Source: Ridgeia piscesae (Eukaryota; Annelida; Polychaeta; Sabellida; Siboglinidae). From it: 64,000 bases of DNA. The translations under genes were made by a program, and so were the position numbers. A model generated the notes under the pieces. It was not told the DNA's origin. It saw nothing but the letters and a program-made list of their open reading frames with translations, and made no database searches. The stretch lies in the NCBI GenBank assembly GCA_025642075.2, contig JAODUO010000422.1, positions 40,001 through 104,000 of the forward strand, written 5' to 3'. Below are positions 23,501 to 38,500 of the stretch, piece by piece; positions within the stretch are counted from its first letter, which is position 1, and each line of letters begins with the position of its first letter.

Positions 23501-26500
23501 TACCCCTCCCTCCCCTGACCCATGGAGTTGTACCCCTCCCTCCCCTGACCCATGGAGTTGTACCCCTCCCTCCCCTGACCCATGGAGTTGTACCCCTCCC
23601 TCCCCTGACCCATGGAGTTGTACCCCTCCCTCCCATGACCCATGGAGTTGTACCCCTCCCTCCCCTGACCATGGAGTTGTACCCCTCCCTCCCATGACCC
23701 ATGGAGTTGTACCCTCCCTCCCCTGACCCATGGTTTGTACCCCTCCCTCCCTATGACCCATGGAGTTGTACCCCTCCCTCCCATGACCCATGGAGTTGTA
23801 CCCCTCCCTCCCCTGACCCATGGAGTTGTACCCCTCCCTCCCATGACCCATGGAGTTGTACCCCTCCCTCCCCTGACCCATGGAGTTGTGCCCCTCCCTC
23901 CCATGACCCATGGAGTTGTACCCCTCCCTCCCATGACCCATGGAGTTGTACCCCTCCCTCCCATGACCCATGGAGTTGTACCCCTCCCTCCCATGACCCA
24001 TGGAGTTGTACCCCTCCCTCCCCTGACCCATGGAGTTGTACCCCTCCCTCCCCTGACCCATGGAGTTGTACCCCTCCCTCCCTGACCCATGGAGTTGTAC
24101 CCCTCCCTCCCCTGACCCATGGAGTTGTACCCCTCCCTCCTCTGACCCATGGAGTTGTAACCCTCCCTCCCATGACCCGTGGAGTTGTACCCCTCCCTCC
24201 TCTGACCCATGGAGTTGTACACCTCCCTCCCATGACCCATGGAGTTGTACCCTTCCCTCACTTGACCAATGGAGTTGTACCCCTCCCTCCCATGACCCAT
24301 GGAGTTGTACCCCTCCGTCCCCTGACCCATGGAGTTGTACCCCTCCCTCCCCTGACCTATGGAGTTGTACCCCTCCCTCCCCTGAGCATGGAGTAATATT
24401 TCATCTGAGTCTTTCACTTACTTGAGTTTGTTGAGACATGTGTTGTTGCTGCCTCCCATGGAGTCGTAGTATCTGATCTCTCGCCTGCCGAAGTCAACCA
24501 CCTGACACAGACAGCTGCTCCATCAAACACAGTCACAATCCTTGAGACAGTCACGTCTACTACAGCTCTCTTTGATAATCATAATAACACAACTCACAGT
24601 CAGCAAACACTGCTGTTGCACAGCCTTCAACAGGGAATGAAGGGACAACCTTTTCGTGATATTTAACAAAGATCACTCCAATATCTATTGATAGAGAAAA
24701 CACATTAGTACAGGACCACTTTACAAGGGAGAACGTACCGCGAGACACCAGTGCATGCCGAGATGAACCGGAACGAGGATGAAGTCGACAGCGAAGATGT
24801 CGATCTTACGCGTCCACCGACGGACTCCCGCGTGACCTGCACTCATTATCTTTGGGTAGAAGAACGTGTTGAAGGCGTGAACTTTGAACCCTGTGCCCCC
24901 TTCGTCTGTGCTCTTGCTACCCCGGTCCATCAGCAGATTCATGTAGAAGTTGATGATCTGTGAACAAAGTTACATGTATACACAGTTGCATGCTTGGATC
25001 AATCAGGGTCCAACCAGAGAGGATAAAGTGACAGAGAATGGCCCCATTCACTGCTGGCTGTGACAACACTCCATTGGTATAAACTGTGCAAAGAGGCCCT
25101 GAAGTCCTTTGGACTAGATTGTGATTTTAGTGAATCATAGTGGCATTACAACATGGAGTGTCAATACACTATTTTAGAAAATATAAATTTTTTGACAAAA
25201 ATAGACACATTGTATTTTGGGTGACACTGAGATGCCTTCAGACGGATTTGACAAAATGCAGATTTCTTGTGTGGCAATAGGAAATGCCTAGGCACAATAA
25301 GAAAAGCTTATTATCCTGTTAAGCACAATATGCATTTATACTGCTCTGGCTGTCTCTGGACACACGCTCTGTGGACAGCTAACATCTGTCAAGTGTCACA
25401 CATACACTGAACTTGTTTAACAAAAGTATTTGCAAATGTTATTACTATTAATAATTATCTTCTTGTTATGACAATTATTTGAATAAAAACATACATTTTA
25501 GCTATTCTATCCTCTTAATCAGGTTGTGCTCTGGATATGCTCAAAAACTTGTACTTTTTTTCAAAAACTGAAGTAACTTATTCTCATATTTTGCATAAAC
25601 ACATTTGTGGGTAAAGAGGTAATGCACAAGAAATGTGCATTTGATTTGATGTTTCATTTGTCTGGTCCTGCCTAGAATCACTTGTGTATTCACCAACTTG
25701 TATATTCCAGGGCTTGCATATTTGCCTACCCTGTCGCCTCTGGTACCAACTGTGGACTGGTGGTGCCCTCTGTGACTGGGACTGATCTGTAAAAGTACAC
25801 TAAAATGTGGCACTAAAAAGTTGTCAGCAGTTTCCACTGTAAGACTATGGTCTTACAGTGGAAACTGATGACAACTTTTTAGTGCCACATGAATATAATG
25901 TGTTGTTGACATAAGCATCAGCCAGCCACTAATACTACTTTTACAGATCAGTCCCAGTCACAGAGGGCACCACCAGTCCACAGTTGGTACCAGAGGCGAC
26001 AGGGTAGGCAAATATGCAAGCCCTGGAATATACAAGTTGGTGAATACACAAGTGATTCTAGGCAGGACCAGACAAATGAAACATCAAATCAAATGCACAT
26101 TTCTTGTGCATTACCTCTTTACCCACAAATGTGTTTATGCAAAATATGAGAATAAGTTACTTCAGTTTTTGAAAAAAAGTACAAGTTTTTGAGCATATCC
26201 AGAGCACAACTAAGTTCACGGGGAATGACAATGAAATTCTTAGACTTATAATCATTAATACAGCTAATACATAGTGAGCTACTGTCTGCTACTGTGGTCA
26301 GTGACCTGTGGTGAGTGACCTGTCCACTACTGTGGTTAGTGAGTACCTCGTCGTTGAGCCAGTTGAGTCCCGAGAGAGTGGCCATGTCGCGGCGAGTGAT
26401 CTGTAGACGGAAGGCGTCGGCCAGGACCTCACTGGGGGCGTAGGGGCCAAGGGCACGGTCCACCATGTCTTCCTGCTCCTCCGTCAGCTCTAGACGGGGA

Positions 26501-29500
26501 TGACACAAGCAGGAATATGTGAGAATCTGTTTTAAATGTGCTTATTATAACTGCAGATATTTTCAAAACCTCAAATCTTTATTCCAAACCATTGCATGCA
26601 TTTGTTGTCATTTGTTCAATTTCATTACAATAAAGCAAGCAACTCACAAGAATAACTGTTAACGTTGTATGGTCAAACAAAATAATCAAGTTTTTCTTTT
26701 ATAATCTTGACAATTTACTAGAAGATTTACAATACATAGAAAATAATATAATCACAACCTTGTTTTGTTTGCCATTATTAAAATAGTCCCACGTACAATA
26801 TTCATGAGGTATTGTGTGAAGTAATTCCTAACTCCGGCAGTATTTTATTAATTTGATGTTATACCTGGGAACTCATCAATGACCTCCTCCTCCTCCTCCT
26901 CCTCCTCGGATGACTCAACCACATATTCCTCCTCCTCCAATACCACTGGCACACGCTCACTGATGGACAACTTATGCTCAATCTACAATGGTCAGTGTCA
27001 TCAGACTACAGGGTCGGAACCATTTGTCTACAATAGTTTCCATTTCAGCTTTAGTCTTGTTAAACTCTGATGTGACAGCAAATGTTTTTATTGTTAAACT
27101 GTGATGTGACAGAAAAGCCATGACAACATGGCTGATTTATTTTATAATATAAATCTATGTGCAAATTCAGATGTTCTACACATTCAAGGACAATAGAGTT
27201 TCCTGTGCAATTTGGAATTTCATAGCTCTGTCAACTGTCCAGGTTATTATGCATTCTTAATCTAACCATTCTTTCTATCTGTCTTAGAAGACTGTCACTA
27301 GAAGACTGTCACGATAAGACTGCAATTATAAGACTGTCAGAAGAAGACTGTCACACTAAGACTGTCACTAGAAGAAGTGGCTGGACATTGTCAACTCACC
27401 CGTTGTGTCAGCTGGTCCTCCCACTCTCCTCTCTGTCACAACACACCAGACAGTTAACACACAGTTAACACACCCAGTTAACACACTTGGTATACTCTAG
27501 CAGGGTGCACATGTAATGTAATACAAGGTCATGTCTTAACTGCCAAGAGCAAAGCCACATTTACACCCACCAGCAAATGTCTAATTAGGCAAACAAAGTA
27601 TCTGCAAAAGTAATTTAAAGTATTTTAGTTTGAGAAGAAAGTAAAGTAAATGAACATGGTACGACCTGGAAGACTGCAGGGTGTGTGGGAGGGAGCAAAG
27701 AGCAGGCAGGGAGGGAGAGACGGAGGGAAGGAGTGAGGGAACTACATGGTGTAAGAGGGTTGGAGAACTATTGAGTGGGAGCGAGGGAGAACGGGAGAGG
27801 GGAGGGAAGAAAGGAGGGAGTGAAAGAAGGAAGTGAGGGAGTGAGGACTACTGCGTGTGACGGAGGGAGAACTACTGGGTGGGAGGGAGGGAGAACTATT
27901 GGGTGGGAAGGAGGGAGAACTACTGGGTCGGAGGGAGGGAGGGAGAACTACTGGGTCGGAGGGAGGGAGGGAGAACTACTGGGTGTGATGGAGGGAGAAC
28001 TACGTAGGGAGGGAGGGATGGAGGGAGAACTATAGGTTAATTAAAAGAAATTGATGAGAGAGAAATGACCAACACAAATGAAGTAGTCGTGCTGACAGTG
28101 AGGGAGAGACAAGGGCAGCCGGTCACTCACCTTGCTGCTGTAGTAGCCCAGTTTGGCCTCCTCCTCCTCTATCTGCTTGCAGCGGATGCGTTCCGTGGTT
28201 GTGTAGCGGCAATTGCTGGTAAACAGATACAGTCAACTGTGCCACCGTCACTCGGGCTAACATTGAGGGATGTCACCTGCCAGACGCAGTGGATTACTGC
28301 AGATGTGAAACTTCTACCTGTTTACCTACACTGGTATCACGTCTGGTAGAACAACCCCATTGAAGTTTGAACATTACTTTACACTTTTTCCTACTTGTTT
28401 TATCACCAATTAGTTGCATCGCAAAGAAGCCTTCTGTTTCGTAAATACTGCTTGCTAAGAACTGCACAGAATATCCATCATTGAATGTCCATCATGTTTT
28501 ATCAGTGGCATCTATATAGAGAAAACATTTACTTTCATCACAATTTATTACAACGATTTTGCCGTTGTATCTTATGAATGCCACATAAAGACTGACTAGC
28601 ACTGTGACACCACCCCATGAATGGACTGACTAGCACTGTGACACCCTCCCATGAATGGACTGACTAGCTGTGACACCACCCCATGAATGGACTGATTAGC
28701 TCTGTGACACCACCCCATGAACAGACTGATTAGCACTGTGACACCCTCCCATGAATTAACTGACTAGCACTGTGACACCACCCCATGAATGGGCTGACTA
28801 CCTGTGACACCACCCCATGAATGAACTGACTAGCACTGACACCACTCCATGAATGGACTGACTAGCACTGACACCACCTCATGAATGGACTGACTAGCAC
28901 TGACACCACCCCATGAATGGACTGATTAGCACTGTGACACCACCCCATGAATGGACTGACTAGCACTGTGTCACCTCCTCATGAATGGACTGACTAGCAC
29001 TGTGACACCACCCCATGAATGGACTGACTAGCACTGTGACACCACCCCATGCATGGACTGACTAGCACTGACACCACCCCATGAATGAACTGACTAGCTC
29101 TGTGACACCACCCCATGAATGGACTGACTATCACTGACACCACCCCATGAATGAACTGACTAGCACTGTGACACCACCCCATGAATGGACTGACTAGCAC
29201 TGTGACACCACCCCATGAATGGACTGACTAGCACTGTGACACCACCCCATGAATGGACTGACTAGCACTGTGACACCACCCCATGAATGGACTGACTAGC
29301 ACTGTGACACCACCCCATGAATGAACTGACTAGCACTGTGACACCACCCCATGAATGGACTGACTAGCACTGACACCACCCCATGAATGAACTGACTAGC
29401 ACTGTGACACCACCCCATGAATGGACTGACTAGCACTGACACCACCCGTGAATGGACTGACTAGCACTGACACCACCCCGTGAATGGACTGACTATCACT

Positions 29501-32500
29501 GACACCACCCCATGAATGGACTGACTAGCACTGACACCACTCCATGAATGGACTGACTAGCACTGACACCACCCATGAATGGACTGACTAGCACTGACAC
29601 CACCCATGAATGGACTGACTAGCACTGACACCACCCATGAATGGACTGACTAGCACTGACACCACCCCATGAATGGACTGACTAGCACTGACACCACCCA
29701 TGAATGGACTGACTAGCACTGACACCACCCCATGAATGGACTGACTAGCACTGACACCACCCCATGAATGGACTGACTAGCACTGACACCACCCATGAAT
29801 GGACTGACTAGCACTGACACCACTCCATGAATGGACTGACTAGCACTGACACCACCCCATGAATGGACTGACTAGCACTGACACCACCCATGAATGGACT
29901 GACTAGCACTGACACCACCCATGAATGGACTGACTAGCACTGTGACACCACCACATGAATGGACTGACTAGCACTGACACCACCCCATGAATGGACTGAC
30001 TAGCACTGTGACACCACCACATGAATGGACTGACTAGCACTGACACCACCCCATGAATGGACTGACTAGCACTGTGACACCACCACATGAATGGACTGAC
30101 TAGCACTGACACCACCCCATGAATGGACTGACTAGCACTGTGACACCACCACATGAATGGACTGACTAGCACTGACACCACCACATGAATGGACTGACTA
30201 GCACTGACACCACCACATGAATGGACTGACTAGCACTGTGACACCACCACATGAATGGACTGACTAGCACTGACACCACCACATGAATGGACTGACTAGC
30301 ACTGACACCACCCATGAATGGACTGACTAGCACTGTGACACCACCACATGAATGGACTGACTAGCACTGTGACACCACCACATGAATGGACTGACTAGCA
30401 CTGACACCACCCCATGAATGGACTGACTAGCACTGACACCACCCATGAATGGACTGACTAGCACTGACACCACCCCATGAATGGACTGACTAGCACTGTG
30501 ACACCACCACATGAATGGACTGACTAGCACTGACACCACCCATGAATGGACTGACTAGCACTGACACCACCCATGAATGGACTGACTAGCACTGACACCA
30601 CCCATGAATGGACTGACTAGCACTGACACCACCCCATGAATGGACTGACTAGCACTGACACCCCCATGAATGGACTGACTAGCACTGACACCACCCCATG
30701 AATGGACTGACTAGCACTGTGACACCACCACATGAATGGACTGACTAGCACTGACACCACCCCATGAATGGACTGACTAGCACTGACACCACCCATGAAT
30801 GGACTGACTAGAACACATAATGACTGACTACACGACACCACCCATGAATGGACTGACTAGCACTGACACCACCACATGAATGGACTGACTAGCACTGACA
30901 CCACCCCATGAATGGACTGACTAGCACTGACACCACCACATGAATGGACTGACTAGCACTGTGACACCACCACATGAATGGACTGACTAGCACTGTGACA
31001 CCACCACATGAATGGACTGACTAGCACTGTGACACCACCACATGAATGGACTGACTAGCACTGTGACACCACCCCATGAATGGACTGACTAGCACTGACA
31101 CCACCCCATGAATGGACTGACTAGCACTGACACCACCCCATGAATGGACTGACTAGCACTGTGACACCACCCCATGAATGGACTGACTACCACTGTGACA
31201 CCACCACATGAATGGACTGACTAGCCTTGTGACACCACCCCGTGAATGGACTGACTAGCAAATGTGACATAAATGATCTCAAAAGTTTAGTTTAGGTACA
31301 CACCAAAAACAATTAGTGAAACACACATACCAATTTTAAAAGATTACTAAAATTTATTGGAAATTAAGTTTATGATTTTATATTGTTCATATTTGAATTA
31401 CACATGAAACATGCATTGGGAAACTCACATTTGATCCACTGAGAAATATGAACACTTTAGTAAAAAGTACAGAATTAAACTTGACAGCATTATTTCTTTT
31501 AAGTTACAGAAATGTAAATATGTAAATATGTGAAACAGAACATGTATTATGGGTCCTTACAGATATGCAGTCATAAGATGTCCTTGTGCACAAACCAGTA
31601 ACATAAGCAGATTGTTTATGTACCAGATGACTTAGAACCAAACAGACAGTGTGTGCCCATGTCTCTGAATACAACCAAAGATGTTGCTGTGACACAGATG
31701 CAGGATATGTGACAGAACGCCATCTCACCCTCGTGATCACCCATTCATTCACACAATTCTTCAAATTTATGTAATTCCTTAACGTTGATCTTATACACTG
31801 AAACTTAGCAACACTTTTGTAGGTGTCTCAGAAATAGTGTGCTATTTTTTGTAATTAGAAAAATCTCCTTAAATTTAATAATGTATTATGTCTAACAATT
31901 TTTTTTTACAATCTGTCATGTCAATTACTCACAAGTCTTTAATCCACTGCTCGTTGACAAACTTTGTGCCCTGAAATGACTTCTCAAAGAAACTTGCTGC
32001 TGGCGACCTGCATCATCGGGGCAGAAAACACACGTAAAGCAACCATCTTCCATGAGAACATTTAAAACTGATTAGGTGTCAAACGTCAACAACATTCTCT
32101 GAATTAAATGTACACAATTCATCCCTGTTATGGATGCAATATGAAGAAGCAAACCAACACCAGGACCCGTATTGAGAATGGTGGCAACTTGGAATAGAAA
32201 GAATGATGTACGATTTCAGCTGAACCTGGGTGACGGCCGTGACATCCACTTACTTTGGTGGAGGCATTGGTGTCTTCTTCACTTCAATGATTTCTACTTC
32301 CTCCTTACTGTCCTCATCACTGTCACTGTCCAGATCTGACGGAGGAAACAATGACATTGCTTAAGTTTCCTCTGCATTTGGCTTCATTAACTCTACAAGC
32401 AATCATTCCCGTAAATGGGTACATTTTATCAGTTCACTGTGAAACACTCAGCAAGTCCGCCTGAAGAATGTCTCCACCTACATAGCCACTAGACCTTGCA

Positions 32501-35500
32501 AAAGAATGTAATTTTGTAATCAATCCATTACTTCTTAAACACAGTGCATAATATAAAATGTCTTCAATAAAAATATATTTCCCGTTATATATACCTCGTT
32601 CAACCTACCGATCACCTCAGGCTTGTCCAGGGTCCTTGTCACAGGTCTAGAAATGTTGCGACGTTTCTGTGGGGAGCTGGCAGTGTGCTCCTTTGCCACG
32701 GTCAACTTGTGAGTGGCATCTGTTCTTGACTTCACCGGGGCGTGTTTGAGACCTACGCCCCCTCGCTCCTTGGACTTGGCCGGGGAACGACTGGACCTAG
32801 TTGGTTCTGTCTTCAGGGCAGTGAGTCCATGGGGAGCTATACTTGTGCCCAGGAGAGTGCAATTCTCCCTGTCACAGACACAGACACATCTACACATCAA
32901 CACCTGTCACACCTACACATCAAATTTGTCACAGACACACCTACACATGTCACACAGACACACATCAACGCCTGTCACATAGACACACCTACACATCAAC
33001 ACCTATCACACAGACACATCAAGACCTGTCACACAGACACACCCATACATCAATACCTGTCATACAGACACACCTCTCACATCAACACCTGTCATCTAGA
33101 CACACCTACACATCAACACCTGTCACACAGACACACCTACACCACCTACACAGCAACACCTGTCACGCAGACACATCTCACACATCAACACCTGTCACAC
33201 AGACACACCTCAACACCTGTCACATAGACACACCTCACACATTAACACCTGTCACATAGACACATCTCACACATCAACACCTGTCACACAGACACATCTC
33301 ACACATGTCACAGCACACACCTCACACATCAACACCTGTCACACAGACACATCTCACACATCAACACCTGTCACACAGACACATCTCACACATCAACACC
33401 TGTCACACAGACACATCTCACACATCAACACCTGTCACACAGACACATCTCACACATCAACACCTGTCACACAGACACACCTACAGATCAACACCTGTCA
33501 CACAGACACACCTACATATCAACACCTGTCACACAGACACACCTACAGATCAACACCTGTCACACAGACACACCTACAGATCAACACCTGTCACACAGAC
33601 ACACCTACAGATCAACACCTGTCACACAGACACACCTACAGATCAACACCTGTCACACAGACACACCTACAGATCAACACCTGTCACACAGACACACCTA
33701 CATATCAACACCTGTCACACAGACACACCTACAGATCAACACCTGTCACGCAGACACACCTATAAGATCAACACCTGTCACACAGACACACCTACAGATC
33801 AACACCTGTCACACAGACACACCTACATATCAACACCTGTCACACATACAGATCAACACCTGTCACACAGACACACATACAGATCAACACCTGTCACACA
33901 GACACACCTACATATCAACACATGTTACACAGACACACCTACAGATCAACACCTGTCACGCAGACACACCTATAAGATCAACACCTGTCACACAGACACA
34001 CCTACAGATCAACACCTGTCACACAGACACACCTACATATCAACACCTGTCACACATACAGATCAACACCTGTCACACAGACACACCTATAAGATCAACA
34101 CCTGTCACACAGACACACATACAGATCAACACCTGTCACACAGACACACCTACATATCAACACCTGTCACACAGACACACCTACATATCAACACCTGTCA
34201 CACAGACACACCTACAGATCAACACCTGTCACACAGACACACCTACAGATCAACACCTGTCACACAGACACACCTACAGATCAACACCTGTCACACATAC
34301 AGATCAACACCTGTCACACAGACACACCTATAAGATCAACACCTGTCACACAGACACACCTATAAGATCAACACCTGTCACACAGACACACCTATAAGAT
34401 CAACACCTGTCACACAGACACACCTACAGATCAACACCTGTCACACAGACACACCTACATATCAACACCTGTCACACAGACACACCTACATATCAACACC
34501 TGTCACACAGACACACCAACAGATCAACACCTGTCACACAGACACACCTATAAGATCAACACCTGTCACACAGACACACCTGCAGATCAACACCTGTCAC
34601 ACAGACACACCTACAGATCAACACCTTTCACACAGACACACCTACATATCAACACGTGTCATACAGACACACCTACAGATCAACACCTGTCACACAGACA
34701 CACCTACAGATCAACACCTGTCACACAGACACACCTACAGATCAACACCTGTCACACAGACACACCTACAGATCAACACCTGTCACACAGACACACCTAC
34801 AGATCAACACCTGTCACACAGACACACCTACAGATCAACACCTGTCACACAGACACACCTATAAGATCAACACCTGTCACAGAGACACACCTACAGATCA
34901 ACACCTGTCACACAGACACACCTGTTCACTCAACACAGACACACAAATTAAGATCTATGATACAGTGAAACATCACTTATGCTAAATACAAACAAAACTA
35001 ACCACTTTATATTTCATCTGATTCACAGCTGACGTATCTGAGAGCTGACACCAGTCAATTTCTAAAACCGATGCTCCACTTACGAAGTTGCATTCGCCAG
35101 AGTCAGGTTGAAGGGGCGAGAGCGGACGTGGCCGCCGTCTCCATTGTGACAGTCCTCACCAGCGGCGGCGAGATCAATGGGACTAGACGCCATCTTGCTG
35201 TAGTGCTGGATGAGCTGGGCGTAGATATTGCGCTGCTCCATATGAATACTCTGAGGACAGATACGATACACTCGGTCAACATCACTCATGACAGATTCTC
35301 TGGAGACACAGACGACATGACTGCCATGAGTGTAGCTTAATGTCACTGATGACAGATTCTCTGGAGACACAGACGACATGACTGCCATGAGTGTAGCTTA
35401 ATGTCACTGATGACAGATTCTCTGGAGACACAGACGACATGACTGCCATGAGTGTAGCTTAATGTCACTGATGACAGATTCTCTGGAGACACAGACGACA

Positions 35501-38500
35501 TGACTGCCATGAGTGTAGCTTAATGTCACTGATGACAGATTCTCTGGGGACACAGACGACATGACTGCCATGAGTGTAGCTTAATGTCACTGATGACAGA
35601 TTCTCTGGAGACACAGACGACATGACTGCCATGAGTGTAGCTTAATGTCACTGATGACAGATTCTCTGGAGACACAGACGACATGACTGCCATGAGTGTA
35701 GCTTAATGTCACTGATGACAGATTCTCTGGAGACACAGACGACATGACTGCCATGAGTGTAGCTTAATGTCACTGATGACAGATTCTCTGGAGACACAGA
35801 CGACATGACTGCCATGAGTGTAGCTTAATGTCACTGATGACAGATTCTCTGGAGACACAGACGACATGACTGCCATGAGTGTAGCTTAATGTCACTGATG
35901 ACAGATTCTCTGGAGACACAGACAACATGACTGCCATGAGTGTAGATTAATATCACTGATGACAGATTCTCTGGAGACACAGACGACATGACTGCCATGA
36001 GTGTAGCTTAATGTCACTGATGACAGATTCTCTGGAGACACAGACGACATGACTGCCATGAGTGTAGCTTAATGTCACTGATGACAGATTCTCTGGAGAC
36101 ACAGACGACATGACTGCCATGAGTGTAGCTTAATGTCACTGATGACAGATTCTCTGGGGACACAGACGACATGACTGCCATGAGTGTAGCTTAATGTCAC
36201 TGATGACAGATTCTCTGGAGACACAGACGACATGACTGCCATGAGTGTAGCTTAATGTCACTGATGACAGATTCTCTGGAGACACAGACGACATGACTGC
36301 CATGAGTGTAGCTTAATGTCACTGATGACAGATTCTCTGGAGACACAGACGACATGACTGCCATGAGTGTAGCTTAATGTCACTGATGACAGATTCTCTG
36401 GAGACACAGACGACATGACTGCCATGAGTGTAGCTTAATGTCACTGATGACAGATTCTCTGGAGACACAGACGACATGACTGCCATGAGTGTAGCTTAAT
36501 GTCACTGATGACAGATTCTCTGGAGACACAGACGACATGACTGCCATGAGTGTAGATTAATGTCACTGATGACAGATTCTCTGGAGACACAGATGACATG
36601 AGTGTTGCTTAATGTAAATATGGTCTAAACAATACGATCAATTATAAATGCAATATAATTTCAAAATTTAAACCAATCACATTTACAGACTTTGTCGGAG
36701 ATAAATCACAAATACAATTATATATGCAGTTTTGCCAACAGTCTGACGACTACTCTGTTTACTCTTTCAAGATGTATCCTCAAGCTGAGTGAGCGTATTA
36801 CAATACTGTTTCACACAGAGTTACCTCCTCGGCTGTGAGTTTTGCATGGTTTTGTTGTCGTGGGAGAAAGCGGGAACTGCGCCTTCTGCCCAGTAACTTG
36901 GAGGTGAGTGATGTACCTCTTCTAGTGCCGTGAGTGTATGGATCAGGCCTGTAACAACAAACATGTGCAGCCTATCAAAACTGAAAGGATTTCATGAGAA
37001 AATCATTTATTTGTATGTACAGCAGGCATATTGGGATGATGTTCCCATCACACAAACTTGTAATTGTCAATAGTATATATTTCTCAATAGAAATGTCATC
37101 TCAGGATGACAATTTTGTGCATTACACACATATAGTTGCTCAATTAAAAGACAGCCAGTATCGGAAGTTACGCATCGTACATTATGTCCCACAGCAATGT
37201 AGGCTGTATCCAGCGCTAGTCTTGTTATGGACGTTGAGAGGAAATGTTGTCTGCATTCTTCAGTCATGGAGGCAAACAGTGAAACAGTGGCATTGTTAAT
37301 TCACAACCTGGTAATCCTGAAACCTCCCCCAGTCAGACCTACCTGTAGGCTCTCCCCCAGTCAGACCTACCTGTAGACTCTCCCCCAGTCAGACCTACCT
37401 GTAGGCTCTCCCCCAGTCAGACCTACCTGTAACCACTCCCCCAGTCAGACCTACCTGTAACCACTCCCCCAGTCAGACCTACCTGTAGACTCTCCCCCAG
37501 TCAGACCTACCTGTAGGCTCTCCCCCAGTCAGACTTACCTGTAGACTCTCCCCCAGTCAGACCTACCTGTAGACTCTCCCCCAGTCAGACCTACCTGTAG
37601 GCTCTCCCCCAGTCAGACCTACCTGTAACCACTCCCCCAGTCAGACCTACCTGTAACCACTCCCCCAGTCAGACCTACCTGTAACCACTTCCCCAGTCAG
37701 ACCTACCTGTAACCACTCCCCCAATCAGACCTACCTGTAACCACTCCCCCAGTCAGAACTACCTGTAGACTCTCCCCCAGTCAGAACTACCTGTAACCAC
37801 TCCCCCAGTCAGACCTACCTGTAACCACTCCCCCAATCAGACCTACCTGTAACCACTCCCCCAGTCAGAACTACCTGTAGACTCTCCCCCAGTCAGAACT
37901 ACCTGTAACCACTCCCCCAGTCAGACCTACCTGTAACCACTCCCCCAGTCAGACCTACCTGTAACCACTCCCCCAGTCAGACCTACCTGTAGACTCTCCC
38001 CCAGTCAGACCTACCTGTAACCACTCCCCCAGTCAGACCTACCTGTAACCACTCCCCCAGTCAGACCTACCTGTAACCACTCCCCCAGTCAGAACTACCT
38101 GTAACCACTCCCCCAGTCAGACCTACCTGTAACCACTTCCCCCAGGTACGCCTGCAGCTTTCTGCTGTGACAGTGGTGCCTTGAACTCAACATCTGTTTT
38201 CAACAAAACAAATTAAATATAGTCAACACTATTTGTCTAAAGCCATGTAGCAGATGACAATTTGAATATGTCAAGGGTTAGTGAGTTAAGTGACGAAATA
38301 GCTACAATCAAGATGGCTGTCTATAACACATACTGCTGTCATACTATTGTAGCGACACAACATCAGCCCTTATCATATTTAAGGACTAACAGCTGTGTCA
38401 CAGTGTCAGTCATTATTATTTTACATTTAAATGATTACAAATGATTAAATATACCAGCATTTTAATAGGTTGATTAGCCAAGGCAATTTTTTTTACCATT

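Noticed and set aside
22984..24417. 477-residue open frame with YNSMG repeats
   Set aside because: It is the 30-bp minisatellite read in an always-open frame; several other frames and the other strand are equally open.
28590..31262. CRISPR-like regular repeats here and in other arrays
   Set aside because: Units are contiguous with no unique spacers, and the DNA is animal nuclear sequence.
33305..34333. 342-residue HTDTP-type frame
   Set aside because: Minisatellite in a SENP intron, opposite strand to the gene.
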